Shown: positions 1-13,000 of the stretch, piece after piece
Layout: the number at the start of each line of letters is the position of its first letter
Numbering within the stretch: position 1 is the first letter of the stretch
Origin: Aspidiotus rigidus
Taxonomy: Eukaryota > Arthropoda > Insecta > Hemiptera > Diaspididae
NCBI GenBank assembly: GCA_035079385.1
Contig: JAVHKY010000029.1
Location: 11,842,001 to 11,906,000, forward strand
DNA: 64,000 nt
Direction of reading: 5' to 3'
The notes under the pieces: model-generated
Seen by the model: only the letters and a program-made list of their open reading frames with translations
Told to the model about the DNA's origin: nothing
Databases searched by the model: none
Translations under genes and position numbers: made by a program

Positions 1-2
1 AA

Positions 3-3000
3 TTGATACCGTCGTTGCTTTCACCCGAGAACCTCGTTCCGAAAATGATAAACGGGAAAAGAGCAAAATTGAAACATCTTTATCAGTATATCGGAAACGT
101 GGTCGAAAATCTCAACAAGATGGAAGCACCGAAAAGTATTGTTGAGGTACGTCTCTACAATCAAATATTCCGAGTAAATGTAGTTTCACTCAATACAACG
201 TGACCTGTATTTTCTAGGCAAATGCGGAATCGAGTTATCGATTGGCTTACGAAGCATCTTTGGAGAGGTTTAAACATGATATGGATATTTTATGTAATAG
301 ATCGAATTCGTGTTTGTCGGATGAAGACTTCGCTCAAGAACTGGAAAAAGATTGCAAATGTGTCAGAGACATTTTCGAAAATCACCCAAAATTTGGTGGA
401 GACCAGTATCGGAAGAAATATTTGAAGAAACTGGAGGAGGTTGGTCTTATAGATTTTTTAAATTACGATTTTATCTAGTTATTACACCATTTTTATTTTT
501 GTTTGAACTCGAGATGGATTTGAAATGTGTATGCTAAAAATTAAAAATTGACAAAACTGATCACGAGTCGATAAAAAGCATTTGATTATGGATCAAAGAA
601 ATGTTTAAATGGTTCATTTTTATAGAAGTTCATTTAGTAAAAAGAATTCCGTCACACAGGTGCGGAAAAATCATCAAATTATTTAAAATATCCGTTTCTC
701 TTCGATGAAAGAACTCTCATAGGTTGTAAAAATACAATTCGTTTTCAAGCGGATAATTTAATGTATTCTCCATTAATTTTCAGGAATTGAATATAATCGC
801 CAATTCATATTTCGCAATCAACGAAAGAAAAAGGGAAGTTGATTCGTTATCAAAACATTTGAAGGCACAGGAAAAGAAATTGGAAGCTCAGGCATCAGAA
901 ATTGACGCGAAAGACGAGGAAATTGATTACATGCGACGCGAAAAAGAAGCCTTAGAGAAAGAATATCACAAACATATTGATGAGTTAGATCGTTTGCGTA
1001 AGGTACTATCAGGTCAAAAACAATCTAGTTGTATTATTTTGTAACAATTCTGTGATACCGTCTTTGGAAGACGAAATGTGATACAACTCGTAACGAAATT
1101 ACGCATCAAATCTGGTATTTGGATAACAAAATATCCTTTTTTTTTAGTTAATGTAATTTATTAAGAAAGTACGTAAAATCGAGTAATTCAATTAATTCGC
1201 TTTCTCCGAATTTTAATGATCGCGTTTACGATGTATGTAAACTTAATTTTTTCGCAAATTCAATCACCATGAAGTGACGAGAGAATTGTGAGACATTAAA
1301 AAGATTGGCTCCTGATATATGTAAAATCCAAAACAATTTTTTCGTGCAAGGAAATTTCATTATTCAAAATTATTTCATTTTTGGCTCTGCCCGCACATAT
1401 TACAAATTATAGGCTTAACGTTTCGGCTGACCCGCTGTTGTTAAGCCTATAATTTGTAATATGTGCGGGCAGAGCCAAAAATAAAATAATTTTGACTCCT
1501 GATATATTTTTTTGAACACTTTACGTCAGCTCTTCGCATGGGGTGTCGTCAGGCTTTTTTCATGAAGACGATTCTTCGTAATCATTTCGAGGGGTGCGGG
1601 CATATAAAGTTTTTTCCCTGTTTTATCATCTTTTCTCTTTTTTTTTTCAACTATAAAAAATTAAAATTTGATGGGTGATTTCTTCATTGGACCAAGGAGA
1701 TCAGAACACCGTGATGCCGATTATTCTGTTTCATAGCCTTACGTTCGTAGAATTAGAGAGAAAAAGCAAAGCTTAGATACTACATAGATTTATTCATTAT
1801 TGGTTACACTTCATAAAAATTAATAATTTTTTGGAAATTACTGAAATGAGGTAAGCCGTTTTTGTTTTCGGAAGATAACAGTATCAATGATCGAGAGAGA
1901 ACGTTTCGTCCTGCGACAACTCGTGTCAACGAAACAAAATCATGACCAGAAAATGCAAATTTCTATCGAAAGACGAGAAAAGGTTCTGTACTCAGCGCAA
2001 ACTCTTAGTAATGACTTAAATCTTTTCATTGATTATACTACTGAACAGCTATCCTGTTTTAAAGATTCCATTATGTGATTCTTAGATACTTTTCAACGCT
2101 GAACACGAATCCGTTGTCCGTTTTTTGCCAGCACGTCACAATTTTTAGTAATCACGATAAAAGTTCTCGTTTACTTGCCGCGCGTCGTCGCGAAACACAT
2201 CGACGATAGCAGCGTCGCTATCAAAAACGTTCGTTACGTTCCGCGACAGCGCGCGGCAAGTAGACGAGAATATTTGTTATGATTACGAGAATATTTATCG
2301 TGATTACTACAAATTGTGACGTGCTAGCAAAAAACGGATGACGGATTCGTGTTCAGCGTTGAAAAGTATCCAAGAATCACTCGTATTACCTACAATATTT
2401 GAAACAGGATGGCTGTTCAGTAGTGTCATGCAAAATATTTTTGATTATTGTGTAGTGTTGTGAATCGCTTTGTGAACATTTTGATTCTAAAACGTCTGAA
2501 TATCAACGAAAAGTTGATAACCACGTTTTGTTTTATTATATGTATTTCTTCGACCAACACCCTTCGTTTCAACTTCATATTTTCGCCTGTAATGTTTCAA
2601 GTCTGTATCCTATAAACTATCGTAGCTAGGTCATTTGTCCGAGTGATACAGATCAGTTTTTGTGATTTATGAGTTCTACTCTCGAGCTATATATTTTCAA
2701 GTCCCTGGAATAGGTCAAAGTCATTGATGACGTCCCCTTTAATACTAAGCTTGTACTATAGGTTTCAATACCAAAACCAATTTGACCGTAGAACAGGTTC
2801 CCTACGTTCCTCGTTCAACTTCGTTAAGGAAACCGTCGTTTTTTCTAATATTTTGTTTTGCAAACCATCAAAGTCTGGTTGTCTAGCAATTTTCAAGTGT
2901 TTTAATTTGCGCGGATGGGTCCTGATTTTCGGACTTGCCGTCTTGACGTGAGAAAGTGAAGAAAAATTCTATTCTTTTTTTTGTGCCTGATGAATTTTTC

Positions 3001-3397
3001 TGAATGACAGGTGATTAAAACGTACTACAAGATTGGGATTTTTCTCTCTGACACCTCGTCAATAGATTGTCATCCTTCTGAGAAGAAGAATAAAAAAAAA
3101 AAAAAGAAAATATGTTCCATATTCTCTCATTTCACAATTTTTTTAAACTAAGGTGTCGAATTCTTCTGAGATAACCAATAAATCCTTACATGTTTTCGAT
3201 GTTCTTAGAAACTCAAGGAAGAAGAAGATAGCCCATGGAAACCGTACAAAATTGTAAAAGTAGCGGCTGGAGTTGCATTAGGTGTGGCAGGCGGAGCCGC
3301 AGTGACACTGGGGGGTACAGCTGCTGCTTCATTCGTGGCTAGATATTTCTCTCCTTTTATTGCTGGTATTGTGGCCAGATTTTTTAAATCACTGTGA
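3..3397 (+). CDS. Unidentified coiled-coil protein with hydrophobic glycine-rich C-terminus (3' part of gene)
   Basis: Four exons join in one phase-0 frame: 3-146, 218-439, 784-1002 and 3209-3397 (stop TGA). Each has a GT donor and AG acceptor (GTACGT at 147, AG at 216-217, GTTGGT at 440, AG at 782-783, GTACTA at 1003, AG at 3207-3208). The gene continues off the left edge, so its start is unseen. Exon 784-1002 is strongly heptad-like and charged (Lys/Glu-rich), reading as a coiled coil. The last exon encodes a short acidic and Trp-Lys linker, then a run of small residues with repeated Gly and Ala (VALGVAGGAAVTLGG) and an aromatic/basic end. This resembles a membrane-associating or glycine-zipper tail. 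I do not recognise the family. An N-terminal enzymatic domain off the window (for example a GTPase with a coiled-coil tail) is possible but only a guess. The 2.2-kb last intron holds two inverted-repeat elements. Confidence 0.7.
1366..1493. repeat. Near-perfect 54-bp-arm hairpin in the last intron of the coiled-coil gene
   Basis: Arms 1366-1419 and 1440-1493 are reverse complements with a single visible mismatch, separated by a 20-nt spacer. Each arm contains GGCTCTGCCCGCACATATTA or its complement. In RNA this would form a very stable stem-loop. It may be a small foldback MITE; I found no convincing target duplication. Confidence 0.85.
2033..2428. mobile_element. Foldback/MITE-like element with long terminal inverted repeats
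   Basis: The left arm (about 2037-2165) and right arm (about 2270-2424) are imperfect reverse complements. They share TACTGAACAGC, CAACGCTGAACACGAATCCG and AGCACGTCACAATTT-type blocks in inverted order around a GC-rich core (CTTGCCGCGCG and its complement). Length and structure fit a non-autonomous DNA transposon. The outer limits are approximate and no TSD was resolved. Confidence 0.65.
2762..2847. repeat. Solitary copy of the 'ACAGGTTCCCTACGTTCC' repeat module
   Basis: This stretch shares a long block (TCAATACCAAAACCAATT, then ACAGGTTCCCTACGTTCC, then a CGTCGTTTTTTC end) with 8771-8858 and, inverted, with 8890-8980. It is a dispersed copy of the module that sits at the centre of the satellite foldback in P450-1 intron 1. 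Confidence 0.6.
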
Positions 3398-4090
3398 TTG
3401 AAAATGTATTGTTCAAATTTTCGAAGCAGAAAAAATCATTAGATCTTATTCTTTTTTACTTTTATTCGTACATCATTTTATTGTGAATGAAAGAGGTTGA
3501 AAAACTCATTAATAATTATAAATATTTTTTTTTTTTTTTGCAAGAAAAATTGTCTCTTTTTCACAGTGTTGCTGCCATCTTTAGTACATAGTTAAATGTG
3601 ATGCAACGACGTTTCAAGAGTGAGCGTTCTAACGAATACTCGGGCGTTTTCATTTTTTTTTTTTTGCTCATTCGTCAACTTGGTAAATAATATTTTGAGT
3701 AGTAAAAGTACTTGCCGACATTGAAATTCGTTGTCGGCAAGCCATATTTTGCCTCCTCCCTCCCTCTGTCTAAGGATATGCGTCCTAGCGAGTTTTTTTT
3801 TTTTCTCTCAACTTCGTAGATAGATAAGAAGACTTTATATCGTAAGAAATTTATGTATTCATGAGTTTGTTACGAGAACGAATTAAATTAATTTTGCTAT
3901 CTCGGTAATTTAGCTTTTTTTCTATGATGCGTAATTTATAAAATAACAATCGAATCTTCAGAAGATTAGCGCCAAAACCTTTGACTGCGAATACGTAAAA
4001 TTTGCTGTGCAACTTACATAATTCAATTCTTTGACGATAAGTTTTCTTACATGTGCTCCTTCGAAACTTTAATACGTTATTGGCGGAACG
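3398..4090. other. Intergenic spacer between convergent genes
   Basis: This separates the coiled-coil gene (+) from P450-1 (-), so the two genes are tail-to-tail. It holds several poly(T) runs and AT-rich sequence. I see no further coding capacity or recognisable element. Confidence 0.5.
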
Positions 4091-7000
4091 TCATGAGCCT
4101 TCAATCTCCTGAACTGATAACCAAATTCCATTCTTTGCGGAATGGAAAATACTTTTCGGATTTAAAGAGACTGGTATCTCCGTTTTACTGCAGCACGATA
4201 GTTTGTAGTGCGACAATACATTCACAAGACAAACTTTTATTTCTAGTATTGCAAAACGCAGACCTGTAAAGAATACAGAACACATCCTGGGAAAAAGGTT
4301 TTTTCCACTGCATCTAGAGGATTGGGAAAAAATACGTACCCAAACATATCCTGGGCCCACTACCGAACGGCTGGTAGACGTACGGATTTCGCCGAGCTTT
4401 ATTCTCCTCAGAAAAGTTTTCCGGATCAAATTTTCCCGGATTTGGAAAATACTTTTCGTCTTTGTGCATAGCTGACATAGAATAAAGAATTTTATCACCG
4501 GGTTGAATCGTGTACGATGAATTTGGTAATTGGTAGGCCTCTGTACATGTTCGCCCGTTGACGGATGCCGGGGAGTGTAGTCTTAATGTCTCTAGACGCA
4601 AACACAAAATAATTTCTTTCTACACGATCCTGGAAACGCAATCACAGGTTACGTACTCTTCCTTACCAGATACAACCATTTCTAAATACTCCAAATCTTT
4701 CACCCTATTGTAATCGAAAATTCCACTGTTTGCCTTTTTAGCGGTATTGATTTCATCTCGCAGCTTTTCTTGGATTTCAGGATGTACAGCGAGCTCGTAA
4801 AAAGCGAACGAGGTTGCGTTAGCCGTTGTATCGTGGCCAGCGAAATAAAATACGAACATATTTGAAACTATGTGTTTTTCGGTAAACAAATCTGAAAATG
4901 AAATACTTAAAACATTGATGAACCTACGTAAAAACTTGCAGGCCAAGTATTTCATTCGTGTATACGTACGGCTAGCCTTGTCGTCTTTTTCGTCTCGTAT
5001 ATCCAACATGACTTGAAGAAAGTCTCCCCGATATCTCGACTCTTTTCGACGTAATTTTTCGGCGTCGTGAAGCAAATTAAAAAAGAAATTTTCTATTTCG
5101 TCCGGCGTTTGCTTGATCGTGAGCAATTTAATCAAACTGGGGCACAGTAGTTGTAAACCAAACCGAAGAGTATTTTTAAAACCAGAAAAATCGCTCATCA
5201 TCTTTGCAATTTTTCGGTAAAGCGAATCGGAGTCTTTCAGCGTGTTGAACTGCAAACCAAAAACGCAGCAACCAATTACGTCCAGAGTGTAACGGGTCAT
5301 TATCTCTCTTATGTCTACGGGTTCGTTAATTTTGGCTGCACGACTGAAAGCAAAGAACAATCGTTACCTTGATTACATTTGGGTAAAATTGAAAACGTAC
5401 CTTATTACAAATTTGGAAAGTTCCCGTAGCCAGATAGCGGGGTGGGAGTGGCCAGAAGGGGACAGAACGAACGAAAATTACCGCTTAGAATACCTGCGCA
5501 TGTTGACAAACATAATTGTCTACCTCCATTCGAGATTATATTCAAATATTTTGAAACCTTCCTAAACTGGATTAAAGTTCCCTCATATAAAAGTTGGCTC
5601 TCAGTGAAGTTCGAGCAGTCTAGTATGCAGTAAACTTCATAAGGAACATTTTTGACATGGACATATCTTAGGGCTCGAGGTCATCCGATGACGTCACAAG
5701 CCGTCGTTGGAACTAGAATGAAAACTCGCAGCCCACTCGAGGCAAACAGAGAGTCTGTTTTATGGGAGCTCCTTGTGTAGATCGATGTATCAATGATACC
5801 GTCTCCCTTGTTATATATGGTTCGAAAGTCGACATTTTTCCAAGTCCTCCTCGTGCCCTCTGTCATATATAGCTCTATGATCGAAATTTTTTCAAGTCAC
5901 GCGTTTTTCCAGACATCGCCCGGCCTTCTAGCAGGAAACTGTTCTATGAGGGGTTATTTCGAATAATTTGACATGCGCCGAGCTGGCTTATCCTAATGAA
6001 GGATTTGGACTTTAAAAGATATCGAATTCCGAGCCATACTTTACGATAGAAGTAGGACCTGGAAAAACTCAACTTTTTTACAAGTCTTCCTCCTACCATA
6101 TATTATGGCGGGGGATTTGGAAGAATTTCCACTCTCGAGCCAAAAAATATATGGAAGGGGGACTTAGAAAAATATCGACTTTTGAGGCATCATTATGATA
6201 GCAGGGAAATTTGGAGAAATTTCGATTTTCGAGCCATAATATGCCATAGGAGAGGAATTTCGAAAATTGTTCGACTTTCAAGTCATATTATGTGACAAGA
6301 AGGGTAGGCGGAGAACTTGAAAAAATGTTGACTTTCGAGCCATATCTTATGATAGGAAAGGTACTTGATTTGGACTTTCAAGTCATATTATATGATAGGA
6401 GGGAAATGTGGAAAATCATGACTTTCGAGTTACGTTATATGATAGGGGGGTAGGAGGGGGGTTTGACAAGATTTTGACTTTCGAGCCATGATATATGATA
6501 GGAGGGAAACTTGAAAAAATGTCGGCTTTCAAGTCATGTTATGTGATAAAAAGGGTAGGCGGGGAACTTGAAAAACTTTCAATTTTCGAGCCATAATTTG
6601 CGATAGAAGGGGAATTTGGAAAATTTCGACTTTCGTGCCATATCACATGATAGGCGGGAGACTTGTAAAAAGTTCAACTTTCAAGCCATATCCTATGATA
6701 GAAGGAGAACTTATAAAAAAATTTCTATTTTCGAGCCATAATGGGTAGGAGAGAAATTTGGAAAATTATTCTTTCGAGTCATGTTATATGATACGGGGGT
6801 AGGAGGGGTCAGAAAAAATTTTGACTTTGGAGCCATATTATATGACAGGAGGGGAACTTTTTTTGGACTTTCAAGTCTTATTATATGCTAGTATGGAAAT
6901 ATGGAAAATGTCGACTTTTGAGCCATATCATATGATAGGCGGGAGGCTTGTAAAAAGTTCAACTTTCGAGCCTTAATATATGACAGGAGGGGAACTTGAA

Positions 7001-10000
7001 AAAATTTTACTTTCGAGCCATAATGTATGATAGGAGGGGAACTTGAAAAATTTTCAATTCTCGAGCCATAATATGCGATAGGAGGGAAATGTGGAAAATT
7101 ATGACTTTCGAGTTTCGTTATAATATGATGGGAGGGGTAGGAGGGGGATTTGACAAAATGTTGACTTTCGAGCCATATTATATGAGGAAGGGAACTTGAA
7201 AAAATTTTGACTTTCCAGCCATATTATATGATAAGATAGGAACTTTTTTTTTGGACTTTCATGTCATATTATATGATAGGAGGGAAATTTGGAAAATTTC
7301 GACATTCGAGCTACAATATATGATCGGCGGGAGACTTGTAAAAAGTTCAACTTTTAAGCCATATCGTATGATAGGAGGTGAACTTTTAAAAAAATTTATA
7401 TTTTTGAGCTATAATGTAGGTATGATAAGAGGGATATTTGGAAAATTATGTCTTTCGAGTCATATTATATGATGAAGGGGGGGGGGGGGGTACGAGGGGT
7501 CTGAAAAATGTTCACTTTAGAGCCATTTGACAGGAGGGGAACTTTTGTTTAGACTTTCAAGTCATATTATACAATAGGATGGAAATTTGAAAAATTTCGA
7601 CTTTCGAGCCATATCATATGATAGTCGGGAGGCTTGTAAAAAGTTCAACTTTCGAGCCATATAATATTGATAGGAAGGAGACTTCTGAAAAAATTTCAAT
7701 TTCTGAGCTATAATTTATGATAGGAAAGTAATTTTGAAAATTATAACTTTCGAGTTATGTTATATGATAGGAGGGAAAACTTTTTTTTGGACTTTCAAGG
7801 AAGGAAATTTGGAAAATGTCGACTTTCAAGTCATATTATGTATTGAGAAGGATAGGTGGGGGACTTGAAAAAATTTTGACTTTCGAGCCATATTATACGA
7901 CAGGAGGGAAACGTGGAAAAATTTCCACTTTCGAGTCATAATAATATTATATAATAGGAGGAAATTTGGAAAATTTGACTTTCGAACCATAATATTATAT
8001 TTTGAGGACCATTTTCCGTGATGAGCTAAAATTCAATAAAAATTAAGACCATCGGCTTTATCATCACCATTTATTCAACTAGAAACTTTTTTTTTTTTTT
8101 TTTTTTTTTCATATGAAAGCACGATAGGCGGGGAACTTGAAAAAATTTTGCCCTTCGAGCCTTAATATATGACAAGAGAGGAACTTGAGAAAATTTTGAC
8201 TTTCGAGCCATATCTTATGATAGGAGGGTAACTTGAAAAATTTCGACTTTCGAGCCATACGTATATGATAGGAGAGGAACTCGAAAAAATGTTGACTTTC
8301 AAGTCATAATACATGATAGGAGGAAATTTGGAAAATTTCGAACTTCGAATTATGGTACATGATACGGGGGGGGGGGGGGGGGGAGTAGGAGGGGGATTTA
8401 AAAATATTTTGACTTTCGAGCCATGTGATATGACAGGAGGGGTAGGAGAGGAACTTGGAAAAATCTCGACTTTCGGGTTATTTTATACGGTAGGGGGGAG
8501 GGGGTGAGAAGGGGAATTGAAAAAGTGTCGACTTTTGAACCTTATTATACTCGTATGATAGGACGGGAACTCAAGAAAATTTCGACTTTCGAGTCATATT
8601 ATATGACAGGAGGGGAATTCGGAAAAATTTTGTATTTGCAAGCTATATTTTCTGATATTGATCAAAGAGACGGAGAAATTTTGACTTCCGAGTCATAATC
8701 CATGACAGCAGAATGAATGGAAAAATGTTGACTTTTATGTCGTAATATATGACAGCAGAGGGACTTTAAATTCTCAATACCAAAACCAATTCGACCCATA
8801 GAATACGTTCCCTACGTTCCTTGTACAACTTCGTTAGGGAAGACGTCGTTTTTTCCTCAAATTAACCCTCCTATAAAACAGGTGTCCTGTTAAAAAACGA
8901 CGACTTCCCTAACGAAGTTAATCGAGGAACGAAGGGAACCTGTTTTATGAGTCAAATGGGATATGGTACTGAAAATTCAAGGACGCATAGACCTAGATAA
9001 AGCTAGTATAAAGAAGGCCTAGACCTTCTCTAAGCTTAGTATAATATAGTTTGAGAGTCTAAATTTTTCTCGAATCTCCAGCTACATATGATAGCTCGAG
9101 AGTTGACATTTTTCCAAGTCCCTTTCATATCATATATAGCTCGAGAGTCGAAATTTTTCCAAGTTTTTCGCTGGACGACGGACACCGGACGGCGTACGGC
9201 AAATTTCTCAAAAAGCCCCCCTAAAAAAATCTATCATATATAGCTCGTGAGTCGAAATTCTTCCAAGTCCCTCTCCTATCATATATGGCTCGAGGGTCGA
9301 AATTTTTCTAAGTTTTTCGCTGGACGGCGGACGCCAGATTTCTCAAATAGCCCCCCATAAAACAGGTTCCCTGTTAAAATTTCGACTCTCGAGCCATATA
9401 TGCTAGGAGAAGGATTTGAAATATAATATAGTTTAGGAGTCTAAATTTTTCTCGAATCTCCAGCTATATATGATAGCTGGAGAGTTGAAATTGTTCCACG
9501 TCCCTTTAATATCATATATAGCTCAAGAGTCGACATTTTTCCAAGTCCCCCCCCCCCCTCCCCTATCATATATGGCTCGAGAGTCGGAATTTTTCTAAGT
9601 CCCCCTCCTATCATTTATAGCTCGAGAGTCAAAATTTTTTCCAGGTCCCTTTCATATCATATATAGCTCGAGAGTCGAAATTTTTCCAATTCCCGCTCCT
9701 ATCATATATGGCTCGAGAGTCGACATTTTTCCAATTCCCCTTCATTCTATTATAAAAAGAGAAGTTGCAAAATCGCAAATCCATTTAACTTTATTCCTAT
9801 TTCACCTACGAACTTGGAATTTGTTTCCATTGCTTTAGCTTGCCCAGGAGAAGGTTTATGCGTAATAAATTTGAAGTTACGAAATCAGACGAATGGCGTG
9901 TAGTATATATCTTTGTGCTTGGCGGGGGGAGGGGGTCATGAATGATTCAAGAGATGAAAAATCTGTATCATTCATTAATTTATTGATTGAAAATGCTAAG

Positions 10001-13000
10001 CAATCATTTTTGTTGACGTTCATCAAAAATTAATATGTGCTAGGCAATCATTTTTGGAAAATGGTTCTTTTTAACCGGAGAAGTTTTGAATACCCATATA
10101 AGTTTGGTCGCACAAGAAGAAAGAGTTGAACGATGCTTTATGATTTATTAAAAGAATCGTGAAATAAAACTCTTTCTACGGGTGTACAAAATGAAAAATA
10201 ATATTAAAAATATACGAATCAATAATGATGACCTACACGAGAGGTTTGAAAAAACGTAATAGAATACATCAATTCTTTTTAAACGAAAGCTATCTACTAA
10301 AGTACCTACAAATTTCTTGTACATAGATTGTCTAAGCGCCAGTCGCAGCTGGCTTATCAGACGATGATAAGGTAACCTATCGAAAATGCGAGAGTTGCCG
10401 AACGGAGAGGATAAAAGAGAGGGAACGAAACATACGACAAGTTTATTTGTACACAATAAACTTACATCCCCCCATTCCAAGACATTTTCGACATTGAGTT
10501 AAACTCTAACTAACAACGATGTTGCGATCTAGCTGGAATTCCAGCAGTAGCTCTATTCGGTGCTACTCAATACCTAAGTGATTACCACACTTTGATCGAT
10601 CATTGCAACATTGAGAAATATAGGCGGATAGTAGCCTATACCCCTCGATATCGTGTATTGTAATGAGGCCATCTTCATCCATTGGATGGCTCTAATCTGC
10701 ACTACAACCACGATTTCAGTTAAGTTAAGAACGAAGTGAGCAGTCTGACTGTGTTTAACTCGCTGTCTTTAGTCAATTTTATCATTTTGCTGACGTGATA
10801 GAAGCGCTTAGTATTGGATTTGTAGCCTACATTTAATTCAAAAACTGTATTGGATAATTTCCTTGTTATTGGGAATGGACCAATACGAATTTCATCCAAC
10901 TTATGTCGATTTAATTTGTTTCCATTTTCGACAAAAACGTAGTCTCCTATCTCAAATGTTACATTATTATTCTTTTTGCTATCATATCTTTTCTTGTTTT
11001 CATTATGCGATTTAATTGAATTCTCATAAGCCCTTCTTCTATCACGCACAAAATCTGGTATCTCCAAAAATTCCCTCGGAACAATATCAGAGAGAACACC
11101 GTTCATTAAATAGTTAGGAGTGAACTCAGTAATGGTATGAGTTGTATCATTATACTCAGTAACACACTGTCTAGCCACTGTGGCCCAGCCTACCTTTCTC
11201 TGATTTTCATTAATCTTACACCTTATTCTATTGACGAGGGTTTGATTTAGCCTCTCATTCAGACCGTTCGATGAGGCATTGTCAACTGCTGTGTAAATAT
11301 GGAGTATGTTTTCATTTTCTACAAAATCAGTAAATTCTTTCGAGTTGAGACTACCATATTGGTCAGTTAATAAAGTTCCAATTTTATTATCAGTGTGTAC
11401 GGATTTAATTGATTTAATAATCTCGTTAGCAGTTTGGTGTTGTGAAGTATGAATGTAAGCGTATCTAGTAAAATGATCAACTAAAAGATGTAGATAACGT
11501 TTTGTTGACCTCCTTCCACCGAACCCACCTATTGTATCAAAAGACATCACTTCAAAAGGTTCAGTAGCTGGGCCCAGATGTCCAAGTTGTCCACTCTCTC
11601 TACTTCGACGTGATTTATTTTTAATGCATACAATACATTTTGAACAATAATCATGAATCATGGCGTACATTTTTTCAAAATAAAAATATTTTTTTATCGT
11701 GTTTATGATATGTTTTGCACCTATGTGGCCAAACCTTAAATGAACTTTCTCAATTAGCCGCTTCCCGTAATCCTTATCTAATATAATTCTATTATTGCCA
11801 TTTAATTTCCTTAGAACTATTCCATTGTTTATAATATCATTTTTTGTTTTTGTTATATTTTTTTGACTCATTCGTATTTCGTCTATTTCTAATAAATTAA
11901 TGTTTGGTAGGATTTCATCATCGTTATTTCCGTGATCACTCTCCAAAACAGGATTGCGAGATAAACAATCTGCTTCGGCGTTATGTGATCCAGGTCGGTA
12001 AATTATCTTGAAATCGTATTGAAGTAAATAATTGGCTAAATCGCCTAATTCTTCATCGGTTCTAGACTTCAAGTTAAGATTCTCCAACGGTCGATGGTCA
12101 GTAATTATTTTGAATTTTCGTCCAATGAGCCAATATCGCCAGTATTTGACCGCTTCTCGTATTGCTAGGCTCTCAATATAAATAGCCTTTTTCTTTTTTT
12201 GAGACTCGTTCAATTTTTTTGAAAAATACGCAACTGGTTTCTCAGAACCGTCTTCCTGTTTTTGTTTCAGGACAGCACCGATTCCTACACCACTTGCATC
12301 TGTATAAATCATTATCGGTTTATTACGGTCAAATACTGCCAATACAGGTGACGAGGTTAGGTCATCTTTAATTTTCTCAAAGACGTCCTGACACTCAAGT
12401 GTCCATTCAAAAGGAACGTCTTTTCGAAGTAACTTATGGAATACTTCTAAGGTATTAGCGGCATTTTCAATGAACTTATGATAGAAGTTGATTTTTCCTA
12501 AAAATTGGCGAATGTTTTTACGATTTTGCGGAACTGGAAAGTTTTTAATTGAGATTAAATTATCGTTTAATGGGCGAACGGAATTCTTCCCTATGATATG
12601 TCCGAGGTATTGAATGGAATGGGAGGCAAAGTTACATTTAACGAATTTCAATCTAAAACCTTCCCGAAGAATTGATTTTACTAACGCCTCCAGATGCTCC
12701 ATATGTTGTTCAAATGTTTTTGAGTAAATTAATATGTCATCGATATAATTTGTACAAAAATCGCTTAAACCGTTTCTTCGTATTATTCCTGATAAAATTC
12801 GTTGAAAAATTGCAGGTGAATTTTTCAAGCCAAAAGGCATGCTCACCCATTGCCAATGCCCATTTTGAGTGACGAATCCGGTTTTATACCTATCTTCGGC
12901 TTTTATGAGGATAGACCAAAAGGCAGAATTAATGTCAAGAGCAGAGAACCACTCACAATCTCTCGTTTTGACGATTATATCATCAATGAGAGGAAATGGT

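Noticed and set aside
1887..2078. 63-codon coiled-coil-like open frame in the last intron of the left-edge gene
   Set aside because: It runs into a foldback element and lacks clear splice sites joining it to the phase-0 exons. It could be an alternative terminal exon but evidence is insufficient.
7251..8698. Several open frames of 60-75 codons in the satellite region
   Set aside because: They are repetitive translations of the 47-bp unit and G-runs, with no start context or homologous frame in neighbouring units.
6020..8765. Possible CRISPR-like array
   Set aside because: Units are contiguous and degenerate with no unique spacers, and the genome is eukaryotic; it is a minisatellite.
10148..10480. 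110-codon frame in the gypsy 3' LTR, also present at 15300-15536
   Set aside because: It lies within the LTR itself and is a by-product of repeat sequence.
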